In this document: positions 6,551 to 13,154 of the stretch, one piece after another
How the letters are laid out: the number at the start of each line of letters is the position of its first letter
Position numbering within the stretch: position 1 is the first letter of the stretch
DNA from: GCA-020352575 sp964600365
GTDB lineage: Bacteria > Actinomycetota > Acidimicrobiia > Spongiisociales > JAENVV01
Length of the DNA: 15,091 nucleotides
Reading direction: 5' to 3'
NCBI GenBank assembly: GCA_964600365.1
Contig: CAZRJG010000055.1
Location: 1 to 15,091, forward strand
Program-made: the position numbers and the translations under genes
Notes under the pieces: generated by a model
The model's input: only the letters and a program-made list of their open reading frames with translations
What the model was told of the DNA's origin: nothing
The model's database searches: none

Positions 6551-7078
6551 CTACGCCCGTGGGGTCATCACGGCGAGGCGGTGCCCCCGCAGTGACATGA
6601 TCCGCCGTCCCTCCTGCTTCGCCGGGTGCGGATCGACCACGTCGTATCCCGCCGCACGCCACTCTTGGGCGAGGTCCTCCAGGGGGCGATCGGACTCGAG
6701 CGCGAGGCCGGCGAGGCGCACGCCCGATTCCCGTTCGATCGAGATCACTTCGATGAGTGGTCCCGCGAGCAGGAATGCCGCAGTGGCACCCCGCACCGTG
6801 GTCCCGTGGCCCCTGAGGTCGCATCCGGCCTCGACGAGGGCGGCGGTCGTGGACTCGAGGTCGGGGGTGGTGAGGACGACGTGGTCGAGTCCCCATCCGT
6901 GGGCATCACCGCAGGCCGGTGGGGTAACGGTCGCAAGGGGGAGGTCGGGTGATGCGCCCTGCCACGCCCACCCCGGTGGGCCGTTGGCGAGGGAGACCCC
7001 CCCCAGCCGACTCGGGAGCTCGATCCCGACGGGGTCGAGAGGGAGCGGGAACCGGATTGCGGTGAGTCGAGCGGTCAC
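6551..7078 (-). CDS. VOC (glyoxalase-like) domain protein
   Basis: A 175-aa protein with a single vicinal-oxygen-chelate / glyoxalase-like domain. The clearest signature is GWGLDHVVLTTPDLESTTAALVEAG-type start (region around residues 63-88: HVVLTTPDLE, then a helix), followed by RGATAAFLLAGPLIEVI (strand with Glu as possible metal ligand) and a second beta-alpha unit. The N-terminal ~55 residues precede this domain and may be a half-degenerate repeat unit. The GTG at 7078 overlaps the upstream CAP gene's TGA (GTGA), so translation is probably coupled; the same frame stays open much further upstream but that part is a shadow of the CAP gene. Substrate unknown; VOC proteins include isomerases, dioxygenases and resistance proteins. 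Confidence 0.7.
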   Translation of the reverse strand: MTARLTAIRFPLPLDPVGIELPSRLGGVSLANGPPGWAWQGASPDLPLATVTPPACGDAHGWGLDHVVLTTPDLESTTAALVEAGCDLRGHGTTVRGATAAFLLAGPLIEVISIERESGVRLAGLALESDRPLEDLAQEWRAAGYDVVDPHPAKQEGRRIMSLRGHRLAVMTPRA

Positions 7079-7986
7079 CGCCGCGTCGGCTCCTCTCGTC
7101 GCCTGCGCGCAGTAAGCAAGAACAGGACGACCGCTGCGCCCAGCACGATCCCCGCCACGAGGCGCACGGTGTCCGCAGTGCCGGGGGCGACCGGGCCGCT
7201 GGACGGGATGAACCCTGCGTTCCCATCGGTCACGGGCGGTTGGCTCGAGGTCGCGGTCGGCGCCTCGGTCGTACTGGTGGTCGAGGGTGCAGTGACGGGT
7301 TCGGTCGTGTCGGTGGTCGAGCTCGGCTCCGTCGAGGCCGGTGCCTCGGAGGTGGTGGTGGGCGCCTCGGTGGTGGTCGTCGTCGGAGCCGCCGTCGTGT
7401 CGGGCGGCGAGGTTGAGGTCGAAGTGTCCGCGGTGGCCACCGTCGTCGAAGGGCTGGTGGTCGTCGTGGTCGTGCTCGTGGTCGTCGACGTTGTCGAGGT
7501 CGTCGTTGAGGGTGTGGTCGTCGTGGTGGTGGTCGTCGTGGTGGTGGATGAGGCGGGGAACTTCATGAAGATCTCGGTCACGTAGATACGTCCGCCGCTC
7601 TCGACGGTGCCGATACCGACATGTGTGTAGTCGCCGAGCACATTGGCGCGGTGCGCAGCGGAGTTCATGAACGCAGTGTGAAGGGACTGCACGGAGCCTC
7701 CGACGCCGACGTTCTCGCCGATCCGGAGCCATCCGGTCGTGATGCCCCGCAACTCGTCGGAGGTCGAGTGGTAGATCTGGCCCGCAGCTGCCATCTCCTC
7801 CGAGTGCCCGCGGGCATAGGTGGTGAGGAGCGACATGGGTTCGAGCTGGTTGAGGCCGTTCGCCTGCCGATCGGCGTTGATGAGGTCCACGAACGTTCCC
7901 TCGCCGGGACCGGCAACAGCGAGTGCGCCGGCGACCAGGAACAGCGCCAGCGCCACGATGAACGAGATGCTCCGGCGGGCGATCAC
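7075..7986 (-). CDS. CAP/SCP-domain surface protein with Thr-rich stalk and C-terminal anchor
   Basis: A 303-aa exported protein. It has a signal peptide (residues ~1-26, ARR then a hydrophobic run), a CAP/SCP (PR-1-like, YkwD type) domain at ~30-145 with the expected tetrad His73 (IYHS), Glu91 (GENVG), His112 (AHRANVL) and Glu138 (VTEIF), a Thr/Ser/Pro stalk (~148-250), a membrane helix (~275-292) and tail TARRRREE. FIPSSG before the helix resembles, but does not match, an LPxTG sorting motif. Start GTG 7984-7986 follows GGAAGG 11 bases upstream; a TAGGGT -10 lies at 8053-8058. Bacterial CAP proteins are often linked to wall or spore functions, mostly without known activity. The next gene overlaps its stop. 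The same layout recurs in the M64-like protein at 10626. Confidence 0.85.
   Translation of the reverse strand: MIARRSISFIVALALFLVAGALAVAGPGEGTFVDLINADRQANGLNQLEPMSLLTTYARGHSEEMAAAGQIYHSTSDELRGITTGWLRIGENVGVGGSVQSLHTAFMNSAAHRANVLGDYTHVGIGTVESGGRIYVTEIFMKFPASSTTTTTTTTTTTPSTTTSTTSTTTSTTTTTTSPSTTVATADTSTSTSPPDTTAAPTTTTTEAPTTTSEAPASTEPSSTTDTTEPVTAPSTTSTTEAPTATSSQPPVTDGNAGFIPSSGPVAPGTADTVRLVAGIVLGAAVVLFLLTARRRREEPTRR
7436..7556 (-). repeat. Low-complexity Thr-codon tract (stalk of CAP protein)
   Basis: On the plus strand this reads as runs of GTC/GTG/GTT triplets; on the coding strand these are ACC/ACG/ACA threonine codons with interspersed Ser and Pro. Triplet periodicity keeps the frame under unit slippage, so stalk length may vary between strains. 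Confidence 0.75.
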
Positions 7987-8096
7987 CGCGGGTTCGACCT
8001 TCCTTCTGACGGGCTTCGGCGCAGGCGCCGAGGGAGCTGGTGTCCCGGGAGAACCCTACCCCCGGAGGTGGTGCAGAACGCGGCGCTGGGTGGCGG

Positions 8097-8360
8097 TCAG
8101 GAGGCCTTGCGGAGCCATTCGCGGCGGAGGCGGCGGCGCTCGTTCGGGGTGGTGCCGCCCCAGATGCCGAGGGACTGGTTGGTGGCGAGGGCGAACTCGA
8201 GGCACTCGTTCTGGACCGGGCACTCTGCGCAGATCGCCTGAGCGCGGCGCATGCCCTCGAGGTCATCGCCCCCGAGGAAGAAGTCCTCCGAGGACCGATC
8301 GGCGCATGCCGCGTCGATCCGCCAGGCCTGATCTTCTTCCCTGAGCGCTTCCATCGTCAT
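8097..8360 (-). CDS. WhiB-family [4Fe-4S] transcriptional regulator
   Basis: Small actinobacterial iron-sulfur regulator, 87 aa from ATG 8360 (85 aa from ATG 8354). The four cluster cysteines are Cys-x24-Cys-x2-Cys-x5-Cys (in AACADRS and ICAECPVQNEC), followed by the GIWGG turn and a basic C-terminus ERRRLRREWLRK, the family's DNA-contact region. WhiB proteins bind the primary sigma factor region 4 and act as redox or developmental regulators; the WRIDAAC and FFLGG context resembles the WhiB1/WhiB2 group, but subtype is not certain. GGAG lies directly before ATG 8360 and six bases before ATG 8354, favouring the latter if a leader exists. An upstream GTG/ATG extension to 8462 overlaps the ACAD gene and lacks family-like sequence. 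It lies between ACAD and the CAP gene, same strand. Confidence 0.93.
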   Translation of the reverse strand: MTMEALREEDQAWRIDAACADRSSEDFFLGGDDLEGMRRAQAICAECPVQNECLEFALATNQSLGIWGGTTPNERRRLRREWLRKAS

Positions 8361-8365
8361 CTCCG

Positions 8366-8393
8366 AACGTACTCGCTGGAGGGTGTATTCCAA
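8366..8393 (-). promoter_or_regulatory. Putative whiB-family gene promoter
   Basis: On the minus strand TTGGAA (8393-8388) and TACGTT (8371-8366) are 16 bases apart, each consistent with -35 and -10 elements. The -10 ends five bases before ATG 8360, implying a leaderless or nearly leaderless mRNA and transcription separate from the upstream dehydrogenase gene. Confidence 0.45.
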
Positions 8394-8440
8394 CTTCGAT
8401 ACGGAGTCGGCGGGCCGTCGGATGCGCGTCTGGCGGTGGT

Positions 8441-9685
8441 TCAGTCCGCTTCGTGCGGCCACGGCTCGGGGACGAAGCCGGGCTCGTACCTGCGGATCTC
8501 GCGCCGGGCGAGGGTGCGGAGGTGCACGGCATCAGGTCCGTCGGCCATGCGGAGTGTGCGCGCCTGTGCGTACATGGCCGCCAGCGGGTAGTCGGGTGTG
8601 AACCCCGCTCCGCCGAACACCTGGATCGCTTGGTCGAGGACCCACTGGGCCATCCTCGGCACGGCGACCTTGATCGCGCTGATCTCGATCCTTGCCCCCT
8701 TCACCCCTTGGGTGTCGATGAGCCACGCCGTCTTGAGCGTGAGGAGTCGAGCCTGCTCGATGCGCATCCGGGCCTCGGCGATGATCTCGCGCACGGTGTC
8801 ATGGTCGGCGACGGTCTTCCCGAACGTCTCGCGGGCAAGCGCCCGTGCGCACATCATGTCGAACGCCCGCTCCGCCATGCCAATGGCGCGCATGCAGTGG
8901 TGAATGCGGCCGGGGCCGAGGCGCGCCTGGGCAATGGCGAAGCCGGACCCTTCGTCGCCGAGGAGGTTCTCGGCGGGGACGCGCACGTCGTGGAAGGCGA
9001 CCTGGGGGTGCCCCGACCGGTCGTGGTAGCCGAAGACCGCGATCTCCTTCTCGATCTCGACGCCCTCGGCGTCCTTGGGGACGATGATCATGGACTGTCG
9101 GTGGTAGGGGTCGGCGTCGGGATTCGTCACGCCCATGAAGATCGTGAAGGCGCAGCGCGTGCCGCTGAAGCCCGAGGAGTACCACTTGCGACCGCTCACG
9201 ATGTAGGCGTCGCCGTCCCGCCGGATGCGGGATCGAATGTTGCGGGCATCCGAGGAGGCGATGTCGGGCTCCGTCATCGAGAACGCTGATCGGATCTCAC
9301 CTTCGAGGAGAGGGAGGAGCCAGCGTTCCTTCTGCTCGGGGGTTCCGAACATGTGGAGGATCTCCATGTTTCCCGTGTCCGGGGCCGCGCAGTTGAACAC
9401 CTCGGGGGCGAACCAGAGCACCCGTCCGGTCTCCTCGGCGATGGGTGCGTAGTCGGTGACCGTGAGCCCGGCTCCATCCTCCTCGTCGGGAAGGAACATG
9501 TTCCACAGGCCCTGCGCCTTGGCCTTCGCCTTCAATTCCTCGACGACGTCCGGATGGTGGTTCGGGTCCTCCGACGCCGCCATCTCGTCGAAGTACCGCT
9601 GCTCGTTCGGATAGACCTGCTCGTCCATGAACGCCTTGACCCGGGAGAGGTAGTCGGCGCCCTTCGGGCTCATCGAGAAGTCCAT
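8441..9685 (-). CDS. Acyl-CoA dehydrogenase family protein (ACAD10/11-like)
   Basis: FAD-dependent flavoprotein of the acyl-CoA dehydrogenase superfamily, 414 aa, predicted to oxidise acyl-CoA to 2-enoyl-CoA and pass electrons to ETF. Domains in order: N-terminal helical (~1-125), central beta domain with AFSMTEPDIASSDARN (flavin/substrate contact) and the YIVSGRKWYSSG strand (~140-235), and the C-terminal helical bundle with LGPGRIHHCMRAIGMAER, then FGGAGFT. The MADGPDAVH motif (380-388) is typical of the ACAD10/11 branch, where an Asp serves as base. Start ATG 9685 has GGAGG four bases upstream; an in-frame upstream start at 9805 gives an unlikely Gly/Cys-rich extension into the divergent promoter region. 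It is divergent from the heliorhodopsin gene. Chain-length preference (including 4-hydroxyacyl-CoA for ACAD11) cannot be read. Confidence 0.92.
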   Translation of the reverse strand: MDFSMSPKGADYLSRVKAFMDEQVYPNEQRYFDEMAASEDPNHHPDVVEELKAKAKAQGLWNMFLPDEEDGAGLTVTDYAPIAEETGRVLWFAPEVFNCAAPDTGNMEILHMFGTPEQKERWLLPLLEGEIRSAFSMTEPDIASSDARNIRSRIRRDGDAYIVSGRKWYSSGFSGTRCAFTIFMGVTNPDADPYHRQSMIIVPKDAEGVEIEKEIAVFGYHDRSGHPQVAFHDVRVPAENLLGDEGSGFAIAQARLGPGRIHHCMRAIGMAERAFDMMCARALARETFGKTVADHDTVREIIAEARMRIEQARLLTLKTAWLIDTQGVKGARIEISAIKVAVPRMAQWVLDQAIQVFGGAGFTPDYPLAAMYAQARTLRMADGPDAVHLRTLARREIRRYEPGFVPEPWPHEAD

Positions 9686-9765
9686 GGTTCCTCCGTCTCC
9701 GATCGGCCCGCCGAACCTACCGCAACCACACCCTCCGGTTCCCCGAGAGAAGTTCCCGTGGTGAT

Positions 9766-9780
9766 CCGACACGATGTCGG
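9766..9780. promoter_or_regulatory. Perfect palindrome in divergent ACAD / heliorhodopsin gap (candidate operator)
   Basis: CCGACA-CGA-TGTCGG is a perfect 6-bp inverted repeat with a 3-base centre, ending 15 bases before the heliorhodopsin ATG. Symmetric sites of this size are typical for TetR-type dimers that often control acyl-CoA dehydrogenase genes. No regulator gene is adjacent. Function is inferred. Confidence 0.4.
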
Positions 9781-9795
9781 CTACGAATAGGGGGT

Positions 9796-10569
9796 ATGAA
9801 AGCACTGCTCGACCCGCCCGTGGAGATCCCGAAGCGTCTCCGCCTCTCCAACACGATCGCCGGTGCCCTGCACCTCCTGCAGGGCATCGTCGTGCTCATC
9901 ATCGCCACCGACTTCACGCTGCCGGTGGTTGCGTCCTATCCGACGGGCCCTCCCGGGGCCTTCGCGTTCGAGCAGGACCTCGTGTTCGAGTTCTCGGTTG
10001 CCTGGGGTGCGGCAGCGTTCTTGTTCCTCTCGGCGATCGCCCATCTCGTGATCGTGACGCCGGGGATCTGGGAGCGCTACACGCAGGGTCTCAAGGAGGG
10101 CCGCAATTACTACCGGTGGGTGGAGTACTCGTTCTCCTCGACCCTCATGGTGGTGCTGATCGCCCTCCTCACCGGGATCATCGACATCGCAGCGCTCATC
10201 CCGATCGCCGGCGCCAATGCCGCCATGATCCTCTTCGGGCTGCTCCAGGAGAAGTACGAGAGCCCGGGCCAGGGCAACAGCCTCATCTCCTTCTGGTTCG
10301 GGTGCATCGCCGGTATCGTGCCGTGGCTCGCCATCGGGTGGTACCTCATCAGCCCCGGGTTCGAGAGCGAGGTCCCCGGGTTCGTGGTCGGGATCTTCAT
10401 CTCGCTGTTTCTCTTCTTCAACAGCTTCGCCATCGTGATGGTGCTGCAGCAGAAGCAGATCGGGAAGTGGCGCAACTACGCCGTCGGCGAGATGACGTAC
10501 GTGACCCTCAGCCTCGTGGCCAAGTCGGCGCTGGCGTGGCAGGTGTTCGGCGGAACGCTCGCCGGATGA
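9796..10569 (+). CDS. Heliorhodopsin (retinal-binding, inverted-topology rhodopsin)
   Basis: Seven-helix membrane protein of 257 aa, the usual heliorhodopsin length. Key residues match the described family: retinal Schiff-base Lys243 in helix 7 (SLVAKSALAWQ), counterion Glu110 in RWVEYS of helix 3, and the conserved histidines His26 (ALHLLQG) and His83 (IAHL). The N-terminal basic DPPVEIPKRLRLSN fits a cytoplasmic N-terminus, the inverted orientation of heliorhodopsins. Type-1 rhodopsin pump motifs (DTD/DTE-like) are absent. Heliorhodopsins have a slow photocycle with no established pumping; a sensory or enzyme-regulating role is proposed in the literature. It is flanked by a palindrome and a hairpin and looks monocistronic. 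No retinal synthesis genes (crt, blh) are in the window. AGGGGG at 9789-9794 is too close to the ATG for a normal ribosome binding site. Confidence 0.92.
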   Translation: MKALLDPPVEIPKRLRLSNTIAGALHLLQGIVVLIIATDFTLPVVASYPTGPPGAFAFEQDLVFEFSVAWGAAAFLFLSAIAHLVIVTPGIWERYTQGLKEGRNYYRWVEYSFSSTLMVVLIALLTGIIDIAALIPIAGANAAMILFGLLQEKYESPGQGNSLISFWFGCIAGIVPWLAIGWYLISPGFESEVPGFVVGIFISLFLFFNSFAIVMVLQQKQIGKWRNYAVGEMTYVTLSLVAKSALAWQVFGGTLAG

Positions 10570-10578
10570 ACGTGGCCT

Positions 10579-10607
10579 CCCCGGGCCCGTCCTGACGGCG
10601 CCCGGGG
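10579..10607 (+). terminator. Strong hairpin after heliorhodopsin gene
   Basis: CCCCGGGC (10579-10586) pairs with GCCCGGGG (10600-10607), and CCGT/ACGG (10587-10590 with 10595-10598) extends the stem around a CCTG loop with one bulged C. It begins ten bases after the heliorhodopsin stop. There is no U tract, as is common in high-GC actinobacteria. Its 3' arm overlaps the promoter region of the next gene. Confidence 0.6.
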
Positions 10608-10619
10608 AATCCCTACGAT
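10592..10619 (+). promoter_or_regulatory. Putative promoter of the M64-like peptidase gene
   Basis: CTGACG (10592-10597) and TACGAT (10614-10619) are 16 bases apart. The -10 ends six bases before GTG 10626, which points to a leaderless mRNA starting at that codon. The TTG at 10620 overlaps the -10 edge and is therefore less likely to be the start. Confidence 0.45.
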
Positions 10620-10625
10620 TTGCCC

Positions 10626-12692
10626 GTGTTCCGGGCGCTCATCATCTCCTGCGTCGTCGTTGTGCTGGGCGTGGTGCCCGCGGGTGCGCAGGCGGAGGAC
10701 CTGGTCGGGAACGGGATCGTCGACCACTCCTCCGAGGTCGGGGAGGGTTCGTGCACCCCCGACGTCGTCGGGGCCCTCGAACTCACGACCTGCGTCTTCC
10801 CCCTCTCCGGCCCCGATGAGGTGCTCCCTGACTGGCCCATCATGGCGACGATCGGCGCACCGGACTTTGATGACGTCACTCGGCGGTCGGAGTGCGTGAT
10901 CGAGGATGCCCTGCTCGTGTGTGCTGACCTCATGGGTGGGTGGTCGGAAGGCGCGGAGGGGGTCTGGCTCTCCCTTGACTCCGACCAGCCAAGGGCTTCA
11001 GTGGTGGTCGATCGGGTCAACGACGGGGTGCTCGGATTCATCGGAGCCTTCGGCAAGCTCCCCGTTGCGTTCACCGGTGCTCCCCGCGAGTTCGAGGTCT
11101 TCCGATCATTCATGCTCGACCCTTCGGATGAGGCGACGTTCCTCGTCCGCCGAGCCGGATCGGACGAGGTGGTCGCCGAGGTACCCGCCCTTGCGTCCGG
11201 TGAGGACGGAGGGATCGCGACAGTGGTGTTCCCCGAGCCGGGTCGGTGGACGATCACCGGTTGCCTGGTCGATCCGGCGGGTGGGTGTGTTCGGGAGGGA
11301 TTCCGCAATGCAGTGCACGTGGTCGACCCCGTCGTGGAACCCCTCTTCGAGGGACACAACCTCCACGGGGCCGATCGCATCGCCCTCCTGTTCGTGGGGT
11401 CGGGCTGGCATGGTGACACCTCCGGCTTCGTCGAGGCGGCCCGCACCGTGCTCTCGTTCGACGGCGAGCCGATCCCGCTCGGTGAGTCGGGCGTCGCCGG
11501 CGACGGGGAGGAGATCTCGGGGCTCGGATGGGGTCCGTTCGCCATCGACCCCCTCCGCGGTCGGACCGGCCTCTTCGACGTGTGGTACCTCCCCGAGGGG
11601 GTCTCCGCCCGTGCCCTCCAACGGTCTCCGACCTTCGCCCCCGGCATCGACCTCTCACCGCTCGGTCTGGGGCCACACGTCGCCGTCGTGATCCTCGCCC
11701 GAGACCTGGCCTATTCCTCCATCTCTGCAAGTGCCGAGTGGCCGTCGTTCTGGACCGACCAACCGGGCGGGATCCCGCCACCGGAGGAGATCACGTTCGG
11801 TTCGACGCTCATGCCGTACCGGTTCGATTCCTTTGCCCCGGCGAACACGCTCTCACATGAGTTCGGCCACCTCCTGTTCGCCCTCGCCGACGAGTACCAC
11901 CGGTACGGCTCCTCGGGCCCGGCGATCGGCTACCCCAACTGCGCGCCGTCGACCTCGGTTGCCGAGGACTGGTGGGGTGGCCTCCTTGGCGAGGTCGACC
12001 CGATGTTCGATGTCTGGGTGTCCGCCGAGCGCGAGGCGGGTACCTGGCATGACTCTTGGGAGGCCGAGGACTTTGCGGTGGGCGTCGTCGAGGGCGGGTG
12101 CCTCGGTGGGAACCAAGGGGCGTACCGCCCCAGCCGATACGGGCTCATGAACGAGGAGTCCCCCGTGTTCGGCTCGGTCAATCGCGGGAGGGCCGAAGAG
12201 GTCTTGTCGCTCTGGTCGGGTCGGGCTCCCTTCGATCCCCTCCACCACGCCGAGCTCCTCGAAGGGGTGTGCGACTCCGATGTCGTCGCAGATGGCGTGC
12301 GGGTGGCCTGCGTTGGCATCGCCGATGCGAGACTCGATCCTCCGGACGTCATCGGACTCGAAGTGGACGAAGGGCTCGCATCATGCGTGTGGATTCCACG
12401 TGACGGCGAGGACGAGATCGTGTGTGAGTCCGTCGTGATCGACCTCGGTGCCACCCCGACCGCTGCGTTCGTGGTCGGCGACGTGGTGATGCCACTTGGC
12501 ACGGTGGGGATCCCCACGACGACGACCACAACGACGACAGTGGCGTCGACGATCGCGCCCGAGGCAGTGGGCGAGGGCACGGGTGATCGCGCGCTCCCGA
12601 GTGGCGTGCTCATTGGGGGCGTTGGCTTCCTCGTGGCGGCGGCCGCGATGTTCGGGCTGCAGGCCCTCACGACCCGCCGAAGGGAGGAGTAG
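10626..12692 (+). CDS. Surface-anchored M64-like zinc metallopeptidase
   Basis: A 688-aa exported protein. The N-terminus has a hydrophobic signal peptide ending near PAGAQA (~residue 22). Residues ~25-230 form an all-beta N-terminal region with several Cys. The catalytic part (~235-540) contains HEFGHLLFALADEYH: His411, Glu412 and His415 give the HExxH zinc site and Asp422-Glu423 the M64 (IgA-peptidase-like) HExxH...DEY continuation. A second conserved-looking patch is YGLMNEES, near 508, consistent with a Met-turn. A Thr run (~634-641), LPSG, a membrane helix (~661-681) and tail TTRRREE follow. Start GTG 10626 is favoured by the leaderless promoter; TTG 10620 is the alternative. The enzyme probably degrades external proteins; the substrate is unknown. 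A small lipoprotein gene begins four bases after the stop, with GGAGG inside this gene's end. Confidence 0.78.
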   Translation: MFRALIISCVVVVLGVVPAGAQAEDLVGNGIVDHSSEVGEGSCTPDVVGALELTTCVFPLSGPDEVLPDWPIMATIGAPDFDDVTRRSECVIEDALLVCADLMGGWSEGAEGVWLSLDSDQPRASVVVDRVNDGVLGFIGAFGKLPVAFTGAPREFEVFRSFMLDPSDEATFLVRRAGSDEVVAEVPALASGEDGGIATVVFPEPGRWTITGCLVDPAGGCVREGFRNAVHVVDPVVEPLFEGHNLHGADRIALLFVGSGWHGDTSGFVEAARTVLSFDGEPIPLGESGVAGDGEEISGLGWGPFAIDPLRGRTGLFDVWYLPEGVSARALQRSPTFAPGIDLSPLGLGPHVAVVILARDLAYSSISASAEWPSFWTDQPGGIPPPEEITFGSTLMPYRFDSFAPANTLSHEFGHLLFALADEYHRYGSSGPAIGYPNCAPSTSVAEDWWGGLLGEVDPMFDVWVSAEREAGTWHDSWEAEDFAVGVVEGGCLGGNQGAYRPSRYGLMNEESPVFGSVNRGRAEEVLSLWSGRAPFDPLHHAELLEGVCDSDVVADGVRVACVGIADARLDPPDVIGLEVDEGLASCVWIPRDGEDEIVCESVVIDLGATPTAAFVVGDVVMPLGTVGIPTTTTTTTTVASTIAPEAVGEGTGDRALPSGVLIGGVGFLVAAAAMFGLQALTTRRREE

Positions 12693-12696
12693 CCGC

Positions 12697-12884
12697 GTGC
12701 GCCTGGCCATCGTGGCGACGGTGGCGCTCCTCGCCGCGTGCTCGCTCATCCCCATGTCGACGAGCAGCCGTTCACCCGATCGGCGGTGATCGATGTCCCC
12801 GGCGGCGTCGACCGCGTCGAGGTGTTCGCCCGCGACTCCGTGGAGGGTCTCTGCGGGGCGTCACGGGTGATGGACCACCCCTGA
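12697..12884 (+). pseudogene. Small lipoprotein gene with apparent one-base deletion
   Basis: GTG 12697 follows GGAGG (12684-12688) and encodes a lipoprotein signal: a hydrophobic stretch with lipobox LLAAC, modified Cys at residue 15. The frame then stops at TGA 12787-12789, giving only 30 residues. In the frame entered by adding one base to the C run at 12750-12753, the sequence continues plausibly (HVDEQPFTRSAVIDVPGG..., acidic and hydrophobic alternation) to TGA 12882-12884, for ~62 residues. A frameshift in a CCCC run, either genuine decay or a sequencing/assembly error, is the simplest explanation. No family was recognised. It follows the M64-like gene by four bases and may be co-transcribed with it. 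Confidence 0.5.
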
Positions 12885-12895
12885 GGGGGACTCCC

Positions 12896-12913
12896 GCGGT
12901 TCGCGAAAACCGC
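12896..12913 (+). terminator. Hairpin after lipoprotein gene
   Basis: GCGGTT (12896-12901) pairs with AACCGC (12908-12913) around CGCGAA. Directly upstream CCCC-TGA-GGGG (12878-12888 region) spans the lipoprotein stop. No U tract follows. It is a likely transcription end of the M64-like/lipoprotein unit. Confidence 0.45.
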
Positions 12914-13050
12914 CTCCATGCTCGGTTTCCGCGTTCCGCCGGGTGGCACGTATGGTCACCAGCACTTCCCCAACTTCCCCGGTGGCGACGCCGGCCCAGG
13001 TGTCCCAGCGCGCCCGTCAAGGCCTATTCAAGGCCCCGAGAGGGGAGACG
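12914..13050. other. Non-coding stretch between terminator and nrdJ promoter
   Basis: About 137 bases without a credible gene. A short open frame crosses it but is Pro/Gly-rich and runs through the promoter and NrdR boxes. A direct repeat AAGGCC-TATTC-AAGGCC at about 13019-13035 is the only local structure seen; part of it can fold as GGCC/GGCC. Confidence 0.5.
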
Positions 13051-13079
13051 TTGACAGGTCACAGCGACGTAATTACAGT
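13051..13079 (+). promoter_or_regulatory. nrdJ promoter
   Basis: A perfect -35 TTGACA (13051-13056), a 17-base spacer and -10 TACAGT (13074-13079) predict transcription start near 13086. This leaves a leader of ~190 nt before the nrdJ ATG at 13279. Confidence 0.7.
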
Positions 13080-13088
13080 GTTGGAAGT

Positions 13089-13136
13089 CCACCAGATGTA
13101 GTGGCTGTGAAAGCAGCGGACCACAACATCTTGTGG
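13089..13136 (+). promoter_or_regulatory. Two NrdR boxes in tandem
   Basis: CCACCAGATGTAGTGG (13089-13104) and CCACAACATCTTGTGG (13121-13136) are both near-palindromic 16-mers of the NrdR type. The gap is 16 bases and the centre spacing 32 bases, about three helical turns, as is usual for paired NrdR sites. They lie just downstream of the predicted start, a position suited to repression. NrdR is the (d)ATP-sensing repressor of ribonucleotide reductase genes. Confidence 0.8.
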
Positions 13137-13154
13137 TTGTAGCAGTGTTTTCCA

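Noticed and set aside
7169..7585. Plus-strand Val-rich open frame opposite the Thr stalk
   Set aside because: It is the complement of Thr codons (GTN runs); no start context or family features.
7079..8266. N-terminal extension of the VOC gene across the CAP gene
   Set aside because: The extra residues are an out-of-frame reading of the CAP protein; the VOC start at 7078 overlaps the CAP stop.
12918..13142. Short plus-strand open frame of about 74 codons before nrdJ
   Set aside because: It runs through the nrdJ promoter and both NrdR boxes and has no ribosome binding site.
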